64,000 bases of DNA, taken from NCBI RefSeq assembly GCF_010725485.1, contig NZ_AP022598.1, positions 5,704,001-5,768,000 of the forward strand, written 5' to 3'. Shown here one piece after another: positions 1-9,292 of the stretch. The first letter of the stretch is position 1. Each line of letters opens with the position of its first letter. The notes beneath the pieces were generated by a model. It had not been told where the DNA came from. It worked only from the letters and a program-made list of their open reading frames with translations, and made no database searches. Position numbers and translations under genes: made by a program. This DNA comes from Mycolicibacterium parafortuitum. Its GTDB lineage: Bacteria; Actinomycetota; Actinomycetes; Mycobacteriales; Mycobacteriaceae.

Positions 1-957
1 CTCGCCGCCGGTCAGCAGCGAATCCGCCATCTGCACCGCGGATTTCGCCAGTTCGCGGGTGTCCTTGAACACGGTCTGGGTCTGCTCGCCGGCGATGATC
101 GACTTGACCGACGCGAGCTCGGCGTCCTGACCGGTGACGATCGGCAGCGGGTTGACCGGTGTGCCGTAGCCGGCGCTCTTGAGCGCGGAGATGATGCCCA
201 GCGACATTCCGTCATACGGCGAGAGCACCGCGTCGACGCGCCCGCTGGTGTAGGCCCGGCTGAGCAGGTTGTCCATCCGGGACTGAGCGAGCCCGCCGTC
301 CCAGCGCAGGGTGGCCACCTGGTCGAACGAGGTCTGCCCGCTACGGACGATCAGCTTGCCGCTGTCGATGTAGGGCTGCAGCACGCTCATCGCGCCGTCG
401 AAGAAGAAGGTGGCGTTGTTGTCGTCGGGCGAGCCGGCGAACAGTTCGATGTTGTACGGGCCGGCGTTCTGCTCCACGCCGAGTTTGTCGACGATGTACG
501 TGGCCTGCTGCACACCGACCTTGAAATTGTCGAATGTCGCGTAGTAGTCCACGTTTTCGGATCCGCGGATCAGCCGGTCGTAGCTGACGACGGGGATGTC
601 GGCGTCGGCGGCGCGCTGCAGGATGTCGGTCAGCGACGAACCGTCGATCGGTGCGATGACCAGAACCTTGACCCCCTTGGTGATCATGTTCTCGATCTGC
701 GACACCTGGTTCTGCACGACGTCGTCGCCGTACTGCAGATCGGTGTCGTAGCCGAGCGACTGGAACTGCTCGGCCATGTTGTTCCCGTCGGCAACCCACC
801 GTTCCGAGGATTTCGTCGGCATCGCGATGCCGACGGTGCCGGCCCCCTCGCCGCCGCCGGCGCTGTCGTCGCTCGTCGTGGACCGACCGCAACCGACACT
901 CGCGAACATGGTGACCGCGGCGAGCGCGCCCACCATGCGAACAACATTTTTACGCAT
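1..957 (-). CDS. ChvE-like sugar ABC transporter substrate-binding lipoprotein (partial)
   Basis: This periplasmic-binding-protein-fold lipoprotein should capture a monosaccharide outside the membrane for an ABC importer. The C-terminus lies beyond the window start. The N-terminus reads [14 protein letters not shown] with a lipobox ending SVGC (Cys about 23), then a Ser/Gly-rich linker. The mature part has the runs SSERWVADG and [12 protein letters not shown], typical of the ChvE/XylF-like multiple-sugar-binding family (type I, D-ribose-binding fold). The start is the ATG at 957-955. The gene diverges from the arabinose operon across a spacer with shared LacI-type operators, so it is probably co-regulated. 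Its own ATPase and permease would lie left of the window. Arabinose, xylose or galactose are all possible ligands. Confidence 0.88.
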   Translation of the reverse strand, partial: MRKNVVRMVGALAAVTMFASVGCGRSTTSDDSAGGGEGAGTVGIAMPTKSSERWVADGNNMAEQFQSLGYDTDLQYGDDVVQNQVSQIENMITKGVKVLVIAPIDGSSLTDILQRAADADIPVVSYDRLIRGSENVDYYATFDNFKVGVQQATYIVDKLGVEQNAGPYNIELFAGSPDDNNATFFFDGAMSVLQPYIDSGKLIVRSGQTSFDQVATLRWDGGLAQSRMDNLLSRAYTSGRVDAVLSPYDGMSLGIISALKSAGYGTPVNPLPIVTGQDAELASVKSIIAGEQTQTVFKDTRELAKSAVQMADSLLTGGE

Positions 958-1015
958 GGGAAGTCCTTCGATTGGCCGTGCTCAACACCGGGGCCGGGCA
1001 GTCCGGCGCCCACGA

Positions 1016-1029
1016 TGTGAGCGTTCACA
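1016..1029. promoter_or_regulatory. LacI-type operator 1
   Basis: TGTGAGCGTTCACA is a 14-bp near-perfect palindrome centred on CG, the hallmark of LacI-family operators. It lies about where transcription of the ChvE-like gene should start, just downstream of its -10 box, so binding would block that promoter. The regulator encoded at 5890-6915 is the obvious candidate; this is inferred from position and symmetry. Confidence 0.8.
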
Positions 1030-1034
1030 CGCTG

Positions 1035-1063
1035 ATCTTGTGACGGGGCTCACGCTTTGTCAA
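1035..1063 (-). promoter_or_regulatory. Promoter of the ChvE-like gene
   Basis: On the minus strand a perfect TTGACA (-35, 1063-1058) is followed after 17 nt by CAAGAT (-10, 1040-1035). The predicted start near 1028 falls inside operator 1. Seen in the sequence; not experimentally supported. Confidence 0.55.
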
Positions 1064-1080
1064 GGCTTCGAACCTGAGAA

Positions 1081-1094
1081 TGTGAACGCTCACA
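1081..1094. promoter_or_regulatory. LacI-type operator 2
   Basis: TGTGAACGCTCACA is the exact reverse complement of operator 1. It sits upstream of both divergent promoters, 52 bp from operator 1 and 33 bp from operator 3 (start to end gaps), a layout that would permit looping or cooperative repression of both transcription units. Confidence 0.8.
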
Positions 1095-1111
1095 TTGACC
1101 GTCCGAAAGTA

Positions 1112-1141
1112 TTGACGGCCGCTCGATGTGAGCGTTAACAT
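1112..1141 (+). promoter_or_regulatory. Promoter of the arabinose uptake/catabolism operon
   Basis: TTGACG (1112-1117) and TAACAT (1136-1141) are separated by 18 nt and point at the operon starting at 1241. Operator 3 covers the end of the spacer and most of the -10 box, so repressor binding would exclude RNA polymerase. Inferred from sequence match only. Confidence 0.55.
1127..1140. promoter_or_regulatory. LacI-type operator 3
   Basis: TGTGAGCGTTAACA differs from operator 1 at a single base (C to A in the right half) and overlaps the -10 region of the operon promoter. With operators 1 and 2 it gives the consensus TGTGARCGYTMACA. Confidence 0.75.
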
Positions 1142-1240
1142 CCCGTCAGAATGTAACGCCGGTCACGTTCGACGCGGACCGCTCTTCCCTCTCGAATCCA
1201 CCCTGAGCTGGACAAACAGCATCCACACCGAGGAGTTGTC

Positions 1241-2227
1241 ATGAAGAGTTTGCTCACCACGCTGCTGAGCGTCGCGTCGGCAGGCGTGCTGGCCGCGTGC
1301 GGCAGCGGGCCGGCCCAGGACGTCGGACCCGCGGGCGGTTCGACAGGCGGCGCGATCACCATGGGCTTCTCCCAGGTCGGCGCGGAAAGCGGATGGCGTA
1401 CCGCCAACACCGTCTCCATCCAGGACGCGGCCAAGGCCGCCGACGTCGACCTCAAGTTCTCCGACGCCAACGGCGAGCAGGAGAACCAGATCGCCGCGAT
1501 CCGGTCCTTCGTGCAACAGGGAGTCGACGTGATCGCGTTCAGCCCGGTGGTGCGCACCGGGTGGGACGCGGTGCTGCTGGAAGCCAAGAACGCGGGCATC
1601 CCGGTGATCCTGACCGACCGCGCCGTCGACACCGAGGAACCCGACGTCTACAAGACCTTCCTCGGCGCCGACTTCGTCCGGGAAGGTCAGTGGGCAGGCG
1701 AATGGGCCGTCAAGGAGTTCGCCGCGGCCCCGGCGCCGGTGAACATCGTCCAATTGGAGGGAACCACGGGGTCCGACCCCGCGCTGGAGCGCACGACGGG
1801 CTTCGCCGAGGCCATCGCCGCCGATCCGAAGCTCACCGTGATCGCCTCGCAGACAGGGGATTTCACCCGCTCCGGAGGCAAGCAGGTGATGGAGGCGTTC
1901 CTCAAGGCACACCCGAAGATCGACCTGGTGTTCGCCCAGAACGACGATATGGCACTCGGCGCTGTGGAGGCCATCGAAGCAGCGGGCAAGAAACCGGGAC
2001 AGGACATCAAGATCGTCGCGATCGACGCCACCCGCGACGGGATGCAGGCACTGGCCGACGGCAAGTTCAACTATCTGGTCGAATGCAATCCTCTGCTGGG
2101 TCCCGAGCTGATGGACCTGGCGAAGAAGGTCGTCGCCGGTGAATCGGTGCCGGCGCGTGTGGTCACCGAGGACCAGACGTTCGATCAGCAGCAGGCCGCC
2201 GCGATCCTGCCCGAGCGCAAGTACTGA
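1241..2227 (+). CDS. YtfQ-like sugar ABC transporter substrate-binding lipoprotein
   Basis: First gene of the arabinose operon, 328 aa. It is predicted to bind a pentose (or furanose sugar) outside the membrane and deliver it to the ABC importer encoded next. The N-terminus has a hydrophobic leader and lipobox L17-A-A-C20. The mature chain carries the type I sugar-binding fold; runs such as GVDVIAFSPVV and VILTDRAVD resemble the galactofuranose/arabinose-binding YtfQ family. A GAGGAG motif precedes the ATG by seven bases. The stop overlaps the next start by one base (TGATG). Operon membership with araB, araD and araA argues for L-arabinose as the ligand, which is inference. Confidence 0.9.
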   Translation: MKSLLTTLLSVASAGVLAACGSGPAQDVGPAGGSTGGAITMGFSQVGAESGWRTANTVSIQDAAKAADVDLKFSDANGEQENQIAAIRSFVQQGVDVIAFSPVVRTGWDAVLLEAKNAGIPVILTDRAVDTEEPDVYKTFLGADFVREGQWAGEWAVKEFAAAPAPVNIVQLEGTTGSDPALERTTGFAEAIAADPKLTVIASQTGDFTRSGGKQVMEAFLKAHPKIDLVFAQNDDMALGAVEAIEAAGKKPGQDIKIVAIDATRDGMQALADGKFNYLVECNPLLGPELMDLAKKVVAGESVPARVVTEDQTFDQQQAAAILPERKY

Positions 2228-3777
2228 TGACCTCCCCCGTCTCCGGGCCGGTCTCCGAGACCCCGGCCGCGGACCCAGCCGCACCCGTGGTCGAAATACG
2301 CGGGGCCACGATCGATTTCCCCGGCGTACGGGCGCTGGACGGGGTCGACTTCCGGCTGCTGCCCGGTGAGATCCACGCGCTGATGGGCGAGAACGGCGCC
2401 GGGAAGTCCACCTTGATCAAGGCGCTCACCGGGGTCTACGACATCGACGCGGGCGAGATCTGCGTGGCAGGCGCGCCCCGGCGGTTCACCAGCCCTCGGC
2501 ACGCCCAGGATGCCGGCATCAGCACCGTGTATCAGGAGGTCAACCTCTGCACGAACCTGACCGTGGCGGAGAACATCCTGCTCGGCCGGGAGCCCCGCAG
2601 GCTCGGCCGCATCGACTACCGGGCGATGAACCGACGAGCGGCAGAGCTGCTCGGCGATCTCGACCTGTCCGTCGATCCCCGCTCGATGCTCGGCTCCCAT
2701 CCGATCGCCCTGCAGCAGCTGGTGGCTATCGCGCGTGCGACGGCGGTGTCGGCGCAGGTGCTGATCCTCGACGAGCCGACGTCGAGTCTGGACGCCGACG
2801 AGGTGACCGAGCTGTTCCGGGTCATGCGCCGGCTGCGCGACGGCGGTACCGCGATCCTGTTCGTGACGCATTTCCTCGACCAGGTCTATGCGGTGTCGGA
2901 TCGGATCACGGTGCTGCGCAACGGTCGTCGCGTCGCCGAACACCGCACCTGTGAACTCGACCGGGTCCGGCTGGTCGCCGAGATGCTCGGCCACGAACTC
3001 GACCTGCTGGAGGAGATCGCCGAGACCGCCACGGATCACCGCGCGGAGCGCGACACCGTGGTCAGCGCGCGCGATCTCGGACGCCTCCCCCGTGTGCACC
3101 CCACCGACATCGACGTCCGCCGCGGCGAGGTCGTCGGCCTGGCCGGGCTGTTGGGTTCGGGGCGAACGGAACTGGCCCGCCTGCTCTTCGGTGCCGACCG
3201 GGCCACCAGCGGCCGGATCATGGTCGGCGGCAAGCCGACCGGTGTGCGGTCGCCGCGCGCGGCGATCGCGAACAGGTTCGCGTTCAGCTCGGAGGACCGC
3301 AAGGCCGAGGGCATCATCGGGGACCTGACGGTGCGCGACAACCTCGTGCTGGCCCTGCAGGCCAAACGGGGGTTCGCGCGGCCACTGTCGGCCAAGGCCA
3401 AGGCCGACCTCGTCGACCGCTACATCCGCGCGCTGGACATCCGCCCGCCGAACCCGGACACGCTGGTGAAGAACCTCAGCGGCGGCAACCAGCAGAAGGT
3501 GCTGCTGGCCCGCTGGCTGATCACCGAGCCACAGCTGTTCATCCTCGACGAGCCGACCCGGGGCATCGACGTCGGCGCCAAGACGCAGATCCAGAAGCTG
3601 ATCACGGACCTGGCCACCGACGGGATGGGCGTGCTCTTCATCTCCGCCGAACTCGACGAGGTGGCCCGCATCAGCGACCGGATCGCGGTGCTGCGCGACG
3701 GGCACTGCATCGCCCAGGTCGGATCGGATTGCACCGTAAGCGAACTCACGGCGCTGATCGCCGGGGGTGTCCAGTGA
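2227..3777 (+). CDS. Sugar ABC transporter ATP-binding protein (two NBDs)
   Basis: This 516-aa protein is the ATPase of the sugar importer and contains two fused ABC domains, as in RbsA/AraG/YtfR. The first domain has a Walker A motif GENGAGKS at about residues 54-61 and Walker B LILDEPTSSLD. The second has a degenerate P-loop (GLLGSGRTEL), the signature LSGGNQQKV and Walker B LFILDEPTRGID. A degenerate second P-loop is normal in this family. The protein works at the cytoplasmic face with the two permeases that follow. Its start overlaps the preceding stop by one base and its stop overlaps the next start (GTGA). Confidence 0.93.
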   Translation: MTSPVSGPVSETPAADPAAPVVEIRGATIDFPGVRALDGVDFRLLPGEIHALMGENGAGKSTLIKALTGVYDIDAGEICVAGAPRRFTSPRHAQDAGISTVYQEVNLCTNLTVAENILLGREPRRLGRIDYRAMNRRAAELLGDLDLSVDPRSMLGSHPIALQQLVAIARATAVSAQVLILDEPTSSLDADEVTELFRVMRRLRDGGTAILFVTHFLDQVYAVSDRITVLRNGRRVAEHRTCELDRVRLVAEMLGHELDLLEEIAETATDHRAERDTVVSARDLGRLPRVHPTDIDVRRGEVVGLAGLLGSGRTELARLLFGADRATSGRIMVGGKPTGVRSPRAAIANRFAFSSEDRKAEGIIGDLTVRDNLVLALQAKRGFARPLSAKAKADLVDRYIRALDIRPPNPDTLVKNLSGGNQQKVLLARWLITEPQLFILDEPTRGIDVGAKTQIQKLITDLATDGMGVLFISAELDEVARISDRIAVLRDGHCIAQVGSDCTVSELTALIAGGVQ

Positions 3778-4874
3778 ACACCAACAGGCTGGTCAACTCC
3801 CCGCTGCTGTGGCCGGTGTTGTCACTGGCCGCGCTGCTGGCCGTCAACGTGATGCTGACACCGGGGTTTCTGAGCATCCGGGTCCAGGACGGACACCTGT
3901 TCGGCAGCGTGATCGACATCCTGCGCAACGGCGCCCCGACGATGCTGGTCGCGCTCGGGATGACGCTGGTGATCGCCTCGCGGGGCATCGACCTGTCGGT
4001 CGGTGCCGTGGTCGCGGTCAGCGGTGCACTGGCCTGCGCGCACATCGCCGCATCCGCCGACCCGACCTCGGCGGGCACCGTGATCACCGCGATGGGCATC
4101 GCCCTCGGGGTGGCCGTGGGCCTCGGCCTGTGGAACGGCGTGCTGGTGTCGGTGTTCGGGGTGCAGCCGATCATCGCGACGCTGGTCCTGATGACCGCGG
4201 GCCGCGGCGTGGCGCTGTTCATCACCGACGGGCAGATCGTCACCGTCGGCAGCCCCGCGTTCCGCGAACTCGGTGCCGGATACCTGTTCGGGCTGCCGGT
4301 GGCGATCCTGGTGAGCCTGGCGATGTTCGTCGTCGTCGGGCTCGTGGTGCGCCGCACCGCGCTCGGCATGCTGCTGGAGTCGGTCGGTGTCAACCCCGAG
4401 GCGAGCCGGCTGGCCGGGGTCCGGCACCGGTCGATCGTGCTCGCCGTCTACGTGTTCAGCGCGGTGTGCGCCGGGGTCGCCGGCCTGATGATCGCCTCCA
4501 ACATCTCGGCCGCCGACGCCAACAACGCCGGCCTGTGGATCGAGATGGACGCGATCCTGGCCGTGGTGATCGGCGGCACGTCGCTGCTGGGCGGGCGGTT
4601 CAGCCTGACCGGCACGATCCTGGGCGCGCTGATCATCCAGACGCTGACGACCACCGTCTACACCGCGGGGATCACGCCCGAGACCACGCTGGTGTTCAAG
4701 GCGCTCGTCGTGATCGCGGTGTGTCTGCTGCAGGCCCCGAAATTCCGCGCGCTGGCGCGGGGAGCCTTCCGGCCCCGCCGGCATGCGCCGAAATCCGTTG
4801 CCGCCACCGCGGCACCGCAGGTCCCGGACACCGTGGTGGGTACCGCCGAGGTCGACGAGATGAGCCGGCTGTGA
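3774..4874 (+). CDS. Sugar ABC transporter permease 1 (YtfT-like)
   Basis: Integral membrane subunit of the importer, 366 aa when started at the GTG that overlaps the preceding TGA by four bases. An in-frame upstream start at 3729 would add 15 charged residues inside the ATPase gene and is less likely. About ten hydrophobic segments are visible. The conserved AraH/RbsC-family motif GIDLSVGAVVAVSGAL lies near residue 75 and the EAA-like segment AILAVVIGGTSLLGG near residue 260. It should pair with the permease encoded immediately downstream. Confidence 0.9.
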   Translation: MNTNRLVNSPLLWPVLSLAALLAVNVMLTPGFLSIRVQDGHLFGSVIDILRNGAPTMLVALGMTLVIASRGIDLSVGAVVAVSGALACAHIAASADPTSAGTVITAMGIALGVAVGLGLWNGVLVSVFGVQPIIATLVLMTAGRGVALFITDGQIVTVGSPAFRELGAGYLFGLPVAILVSLAMFVVVGLVVRRTALGMLLESVGVNPEASRLAGVRHRSIVLAVYVFSAVCAGVAGLMIASNISAADANNAGLWIEMDAILAVVIGGTSLLGGRFSLTGTILGALIIQTLTTTVYTAGITPETTLVFKALVVIAVCLLQAPKFRALARGAFRPRRHAPKSVAATAAPQVPDTVVGTAEVDEMSRL

Positions 4875-5893
4875 GCGCGACGACGCCGGCGCTCGGCGCC
4901 CCGCGCCAGGACCGGTGGCAGGCGCTCACCGGCGAGGTGCTGGCCCGTGTCCGCGGCCGCTACCTGTCCCCTCTGGCCTCGCTGGGGCTGCTCGCGCTGA
5001 TGTTCGGCGCGATCGTGGTGCGCTACGACTTCGCCAGTCCCGCCCAGGTGTTCCTGAATCTGTTCGTCGACAACGCCTACCTGATCGTGCTGGCCGTCGG
5101 GATGACCTTCGTGATCCTCAGCGGCGGAATCGATCTGTCCGTCGGGTCGACGGTGGCGCTGGCGACGGTCATCGTCGCCACCGCGCTGCAGCAGGGTTGG
5201 CCGATGCCGCTGGCGGTCGGCACCGTGCTGGTGGTCGGCCCGCTGCTGGGATGGCTGATGGGCCTGGTGATCGAGTACTTCGATGTGCAGCCCTTCATCG
5301 TGACCCTGGCCGGGATGTTCCTGGCCCGCGGGCTGTGTTACGTGATCAGCGTCGACACGTTGCCGATCAAGGATCCGGTGCTGCGCCGGATCGGGCTGAA
5401 CTACGTGTACCTCTACGAGGACAAGTTCATCCGGTGGACGGTGGTGATCGCGGTCGCCGTCGTCGTGATCGCCGCGTTCACCCTGCACCAGACCCGGTAC
5501 GGCCGAACCGTGTACGCGGTCGGCGGCAACCGGCAGTCGGCTCAGCTGATGGGGCTGGCCGCGGCCCGCGCCCGGGTGTCGGTGTACGCGGTCAGCGGTT
5601 TCTGCGCGGCCCTGGCCGGACTGCTGCTGGCGGTACAGAAGCTGTCGGGCTACAGCCTCAACGGCATCGGCATGGAGCTCGACGCCATCGCCGCCGCGGT
5701 GATCGGGGGCGTACTACTGTCCGGAGGAACAGGTTTCGTGTTCGGTTCGGTGATCGGCGTCCTGGTGCTCGGCACCATCCAGACGTTCGTCACCGCCGAG
5801 AACCTCGACTCGTACTGGACCCGCATCATGACCGGTGTCCTGCTACTGGTCTTCGTTCTCGTCCAGCGACTAGTGGTGAGGAAGCCCCGATGA
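4871..5893 (+). CDS. Sugar ABC transporter permease 2 (YjfF-like)
   Basis: Second membrane subunit of the importer, 340 aa. The GTG start overlaps the preceding stop by four bases (GTGA). It carries the family motif GGIDLSVGSTVALATV and the cytoplasmic coupling segment AAAVIGGVLLSGG, and has about nine or ten hydrophobic segments. Two different permeases plus one double ATPase is the arrangement of the E. coli YtfQRT-YjfF furanose importer, so uptake of the furanose form of L-arabinose is plausible but unproven. Confidence 0.9.
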   Translation: MSATTPALGAPRQDRWQALTGEVLARVRGRYLSPLASLGLLALMFGAIVVRYDFASPAQVFLNLFVDNAYLIVLAVGMTFVILSGGIDLSVGSTVALATVIVATALQQGWPMPLAVGTVLVVGPLLGWLMGLVIEYFDVQPFIVTLAGMFLARGLCYVISVDTLPIKDPVLRRIGLNYVYLYEDKFIRWTVVIAVAVVVIAAFTLHQTRYGRTVYAVGGNRQSAQLMGLAAARARVSVYAVSGFCAALAGLLLAVQKLSGYSLNGIGMELDAIAAAVIGGVLLSGGTGFVFGSVIGVLVLGTIQTFVTAENLDSYWTRIMTGVLLLVFVLVQRLVVRKPR

Positions 5894-6915
5894 ACAGCCG
5901 CGTAACACCCACCAGCACAGCCAAACCGGTGATGGCCGATGTCGCGCGGCTGGCCGGCGTCAGCCACCAGACCGTGTCGCGGGTGATCAACGGCTCCCCC
6001 AGCATCCGGCCCGCGACCAAGGCCCGTGTGCAGCAGGCGATCGAGGAGCTCGGCTACCGGCCCAACACCGCCGCCCGGGCGCTGGTGACCCGCCGGTCCG
6101 GGATCATCGGGATCATCGGCACCAGCAGCGCGCTGTTCGGGCCCTCCAGCGTGCAGCGCTCGGTGCAGGAAGCCGCGCGCGCCGCGGGCTACTTCACCAG
6201 CATGGTGCCGCTGCCCGACGTCACCCCTGACGCGCTGCGCGACGCGCTGGAGCACCTCACCCGGCAATCCGTCGAGGCGATCGTGATGATCGCCGCCCAG
6301 GAGGACGCGCTCGCCGTCGCGCACGCCGCGGAGACGGGTGTGCCGATGATCGTCGTCGAAGGGGACCTGTCCGGCAGCGGCCTCAGCGTGGGGGTGGACC
6401 AGATCGCCGGGGCACGCCAGGCCACCACGCATCTGATCGACCTGGGCCACCGCGCGATCGACCACATCGCCGGCCCCACCACGTGGACCGAAGCCAAAGG
6501 TCGCCAGACGGGCTACGAGGAGGCGATGCGTGCCGCGGGCCTCACCCCGCGCGATCCGTGGCAGGGTGACTGGACCCCGGCCCGCGGCTACGACATCGGG
6601 CGCGAGATCGTGCGTCGCGGCACCACCACCGCGGTGTTCGTCGCCAACGACCAGATGGCCATCGGCTTCCTGCACGCGGTCGCCGAGGCGGGGCTGTCGG
6701 TTCCGCGCGACCTCAGCGTCGTCGGGTTCGACGACATCCCCGAGGCCCGCTACCTGATCCCGGCGCTGACCACGGTCCGTCAGGATTTCCACGCCGTCGG
6801 CAGGCAGGCCATCGAGCTGGTCGCCGCTGCGCTCGACGGGTCCGCCACCGACATCCCTTTGATCGCACCGGAATTGATCGTCCGGGACAGTACCGCCAGA
6901 CGCGAGGAGCGTTGA
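5890..6915 (+). CDS. LacI-family transcriptional regulator of the arabinose regulon
   Basis: A 341-aa repressor-type regulator. The N-terminal helix-turn-helix (about residues 15-60) includes MADVARLAGVSHQTVSRVI and a hinge ending YRPNTAARAL. The rest is a periplasmic-binding-like effector domain, which should bind the inducing sugar in the cytoplasm. The ATG overlaps the preceding stop by four bases. It lies inside the operon it is expected to control, giving autoregulation through the three TGTGARCGYTMACA sites at 1016-1140. That pairing is inferred from family preference for CG-centred palindromes and from location. Confidence 0.92.
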   Translation: MNSRVTPTSTAKPVMADVARLAGVSHQTVSRVINGSPSIRPATKARVQQAIEELGYRPNTAARALVTRRSGIIGIIGTSSALFGPSSVQRSVQEAARAAGYFTSMVPLPDVTPDALRDALEHLTRQSVEAIVMIAAQEDALAVAHAAETGVPMIVVEGDLSGSGLSVGVDQIAGARQATTHLIDLGHRAIDHIAGPTTWTEAKGRQTGYEEAMRAAGLTPRDPWQGDWTPARGYDIGREIVRRGTTTAVFVANDQMAIGFLHAVAEAGLSVPRDLSVVGFDDIPEARYLIPALTTVRQDFHAVGRQAIELVAAALDGSATDIPLIAPELIVRDSTARREER

Positions 6916-8582
6916 TGAGCAACGAGAAGTACACCGTCGGAGTCGACTTCGGGACCCTGTCGGCCCGCGCACTGGTGGTGCGGGTGTCCGACGGGCACGA
7001 GATGGCCGCCGCCGAGCATGCCTACGAACACCGCGTCGTCACCGACACGCTGCCCGGCACGGACATCGAGCTGCCCGCACTGTGGGCGCTTCAGGTACCC
7101 GCCGACTACGTCGATGCGCTGCGTCACACGGTTCCCGCCGCCGTCGCCGCCTCAGGGGTCGACCCGGCCGACATCGTCGGGATCGGTACGGATTTCACCT
7201 CCTGCACGATGGTGCCGGTGCGCGCCGATGGCACCCCGCTGTGCGAGTTGGCCGAGTTCGCCGACCGCCCGCACGCGTACGCGAAGCTGTGGCGCCACCA
7301 TTCCCCGCAGCGGCAGGCCGACCGCATCAACGCGGTCGCGGCCCGGCGCGGAGAATCGTGGTTACCCCGGTACGGCGGGTTGATCTCCAGTGAGTGGGAG
7401 TTCGCCAAGGCGCTGGAGATTCTCGACGAGGACCCCGAGGTGTACGGGGCGATCGACAAGTTCGTGGAGGCCGCCGACTGGATCGTCTGGCAGCTCTGCG
7501 GAACCTATGTCAGGAACGCGTGCAGCGCCGGGTACAAGGGCATCCTGCAGGACGGCCGTTACCCGTCGCGCGAGTTCCTCGCCGACGTGCGGCCGGGATT
7601 CGAGGGATTCGTCACCGACAAGCTCGACCACCCGATCGGCCGGCTCGGCGACGCCGCCGGAGTCCTGACCGATCGTGCCGCGCAGTGGATCGGGCTGCCG
7701 CCGGGCATCCCGGTCGCCGTGGGCAACGTCGACGCCCACGTGACCGTGGCGGCTGCCGACGCGCTCGCGCCGGGACAGCTCGTCGCGATCATGGGTACCT
7801 CGACCTGCCATGTGATGAATTCCGATGTGCTGCGCGAAGTTCCGGGAATGTGCGGCGTCGTCGACGGCGGGATCTCCGACGGCAGCTGGGGATACGAGGC
7901 GGGCCAGTCCGGCGTCGGGGACATCTTCGGCTGGTTCGTCGACAACTGCGTCCCGGAGGGCTACCACGTCGAGGCGCGCCGCCGCGGTCAGACCCTGCAC
8001 GAGCACCTGTCGGAGCTGGCGGCCGGCCAGCGCGTCGGCCAGCACGGCCTGATCGCACTGGACTGGCACAGCGGAAACCGGTCGGTGCTCGTCGATCACG
8101 AGCTGTCCGGGGTGATGATCGGCCAGACCCTGCACACCACGTGTGTGGACATGTACCGGGCATTGCTGGAGGCGACGGCATTCGGCACCCGGATGATCGT
8201 GCAGACGTTCGTCGACAGCGGGGTCCCGGTCGACGAGATCGTCGTCGCAGGCGGCCTGTTGAAGAACTCGCTGCTGATGCAGATCTACGCCGACGCGGTG
8301 GGACTGCCGCTGTCGGTGGTGCCGTCGACGCAGGCGCCCGCACTGGGCGCGGCCATCCACGCCGCCGCGGCCGCAGGCGTGTTCACCGACGTCGAGGCCG
8401 CCGCCAAACAGATGGGTGGCCGAAAGCGCAACGCCTACCGCCCGATTCCGGAGAACGTCGAGGTGTACGACGAGCTCTACCGCGAGTACGTCACCGCCCA
8501 CGACTGGTTCGGGCGGACCGAGGACATGATGCACCGGCTGCGCCACATCGCGGCCGGGCAGCGACTGGGAGTTCCCGCATGA
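6915..8582 (+). CDS. araB: Ribulokinase
   Basis: FGGY-family sugar kinase, 555 aa, that phosphorylates L-ribulose to L-ribulose 5-phosphate, the second step of L-arabinose breakdown. The N-terminal phosphate motif reads VGVDFGTLSARALVV, and the C-terminal half has AGGLLKNSLLMQIYAD. The segment FVEAADWIVWQL and the overall length match the ribulokinase subfamily rather than xylulokinase or glycerol kinase. I chose the ATG at 6915 because AGGAG at 6905-6909 lies five bases upstream; the TTG at 6912 would have only two. Start and preceding stop overlap by one base. Confidence 0.92.
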   Translation: MSNEKYTVGVDFGTLSARALVVRVSDGHEMAAAEHAYEHRVVTDTLPGTDIELPALWALQVPADYVDALRHTVPAAVAASGVDPADIVGIGTDFTSCTMVPVRADGTPLCELAEFADRPHAYAKLWRHHSPQRQADRINAVAARRGESWLPRYGGLISSEWEFAKALEILDEDPEVYGAIDKFVEAADWIVWQLCGTYVRNACSAGYKGILQDGRYPSREFLADVRPGFEGFVTDKLDHPIGRLGDAAGVLTDRAAQWIGLPPGIPVAVGNVDAHVTVAAADALAPGQLVAIMGTSTCHVMNSDVLREVPGMCGVVDGGISDGSWGYEAGQSGVGDIFGWFVDNCVPEGYHVEARRRGQTLHEHLSELAAGQRVGQHGLIALDWHSGNRSVLVDHELSGVMIGQTLHTTCVDMYRALLEATAFGTRMIVQTFVDSGVPVDEIVVAGGLLKNSLLMQIYADAVGLPLSVVPSTQAPALGAAIHAAAAAGVFTDVEAAAKQMGGRKRNAYRPIPENVEVYDELYREYVTAHDWFGRTEDMMHRLRHIAAGQRLGVPA

Positions 8583-9292
8583 CGATCACCTCCGACCTCA
8601 ACCGTGTGATCACCGATCTACGTGCGCAGGTCTGTGAGTTGCACGCCCACCTGACCCGCTACGAGCTGGTGATCTGGACCGCCGGCAATGTGTCCGCGCG
8701 GGTCCCGGGACGCGATCTGATGGTGATCAAACCGTCCGGGGCCGACTACGCGACGATGACCGCCGACGAGATGGTGGTGTGTGACCTGCACGGCAACCTC
8801 GTCGACGGTGAGCTCAGCCCGTCGTCGGACACCGCCGCGCACGCCTACGTGTACCGCCACATGCCCGAGGTCGGCGGAGTGGTGCACACCCACTCGACCT
8901 ATGCGACGGCGTGGGCCGCTCGCGGTGAACCGATACCGTGTGTGCTGACCATGATCGCCGACGAGTTCGGCGGCGACATCCCCGTCGGCCCGTTCGCGCT
9001 CATCGGCGACGACTCCATCGGCCGCGGCATCGTCGAGGTGCTGCGGGAGAGCCGATCCCCCGCGGTGCTGATGCGCAACCACGGTCCGTTCACCATCGGG
9101 CGCACAGCCCGCGACGCCGTCAAGGCGGCGGTGATGGTCGAGGACGTCGCGCGCACCGTCCACATCGCGCGCCAACTCGGCGTCCCCCCTCAATTGGACG
9201 CGGCCGACGTGGCCGCTCTGTTCGAGCGCTACCAGAACGTGTACGGCCAGTCCGGCCCGCACGCCGAGACCTCCGAGGAGATTCATCGATGA
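8579..9292 (+). CDS. araD: L-ribulose-5-phosphate 4-epimerase
   Basis: Class II aldolase-fold enzyme, 237 aa, converting L-ribulose 5-phosphate to D-xylulose 5-phosphate, which enters the pentose phosphate pathway. The zinc ligands are visible as the pair in VVHTHSTYA and the later RNHGPF motif, and the substrate-binding GNVSAR segment is near residue 38. Length fits the family (about 230). ATGA overlaps join it to araB and araA. The order araB-araD-araA differs from the araBAD order of enterobacteria. Confidence 0.92.
   Translation: MTITSDLNRVITDLRAQVCELHAHLTRYELVIWTAGNVSARVPGRDLMVIKPSGADYATMTADEMVVCDLHGNLVDGELSPSSDTAAHAYVYRHMPEVGGVVHTHSTYATAWAARGEPIPCVLTMIADEFGGDIPVGPFALIGDDSIGRGIVEVLRESRSPAVLMRNHGPFTIGRTARDAVKAAVMVEDVARTVHIARQLGVPPQLDAADVAALFERYQNVYGQSGPHAETSEEIHR

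Noticed and set aside
1041..1053. TGTGA...TCACG element between operators 1 and 2
   Set aside because: The half-sites are six rather than four bases apart and not CG-centred, so it does not match the LacI operator consensus; perhaps a decayed site.
958..1240. Riboswitch or leader RNA before the arabinose operon
   Set aside because: The spacer is explained by two promoters and three operators; no conserved riboswitch core was recognised.
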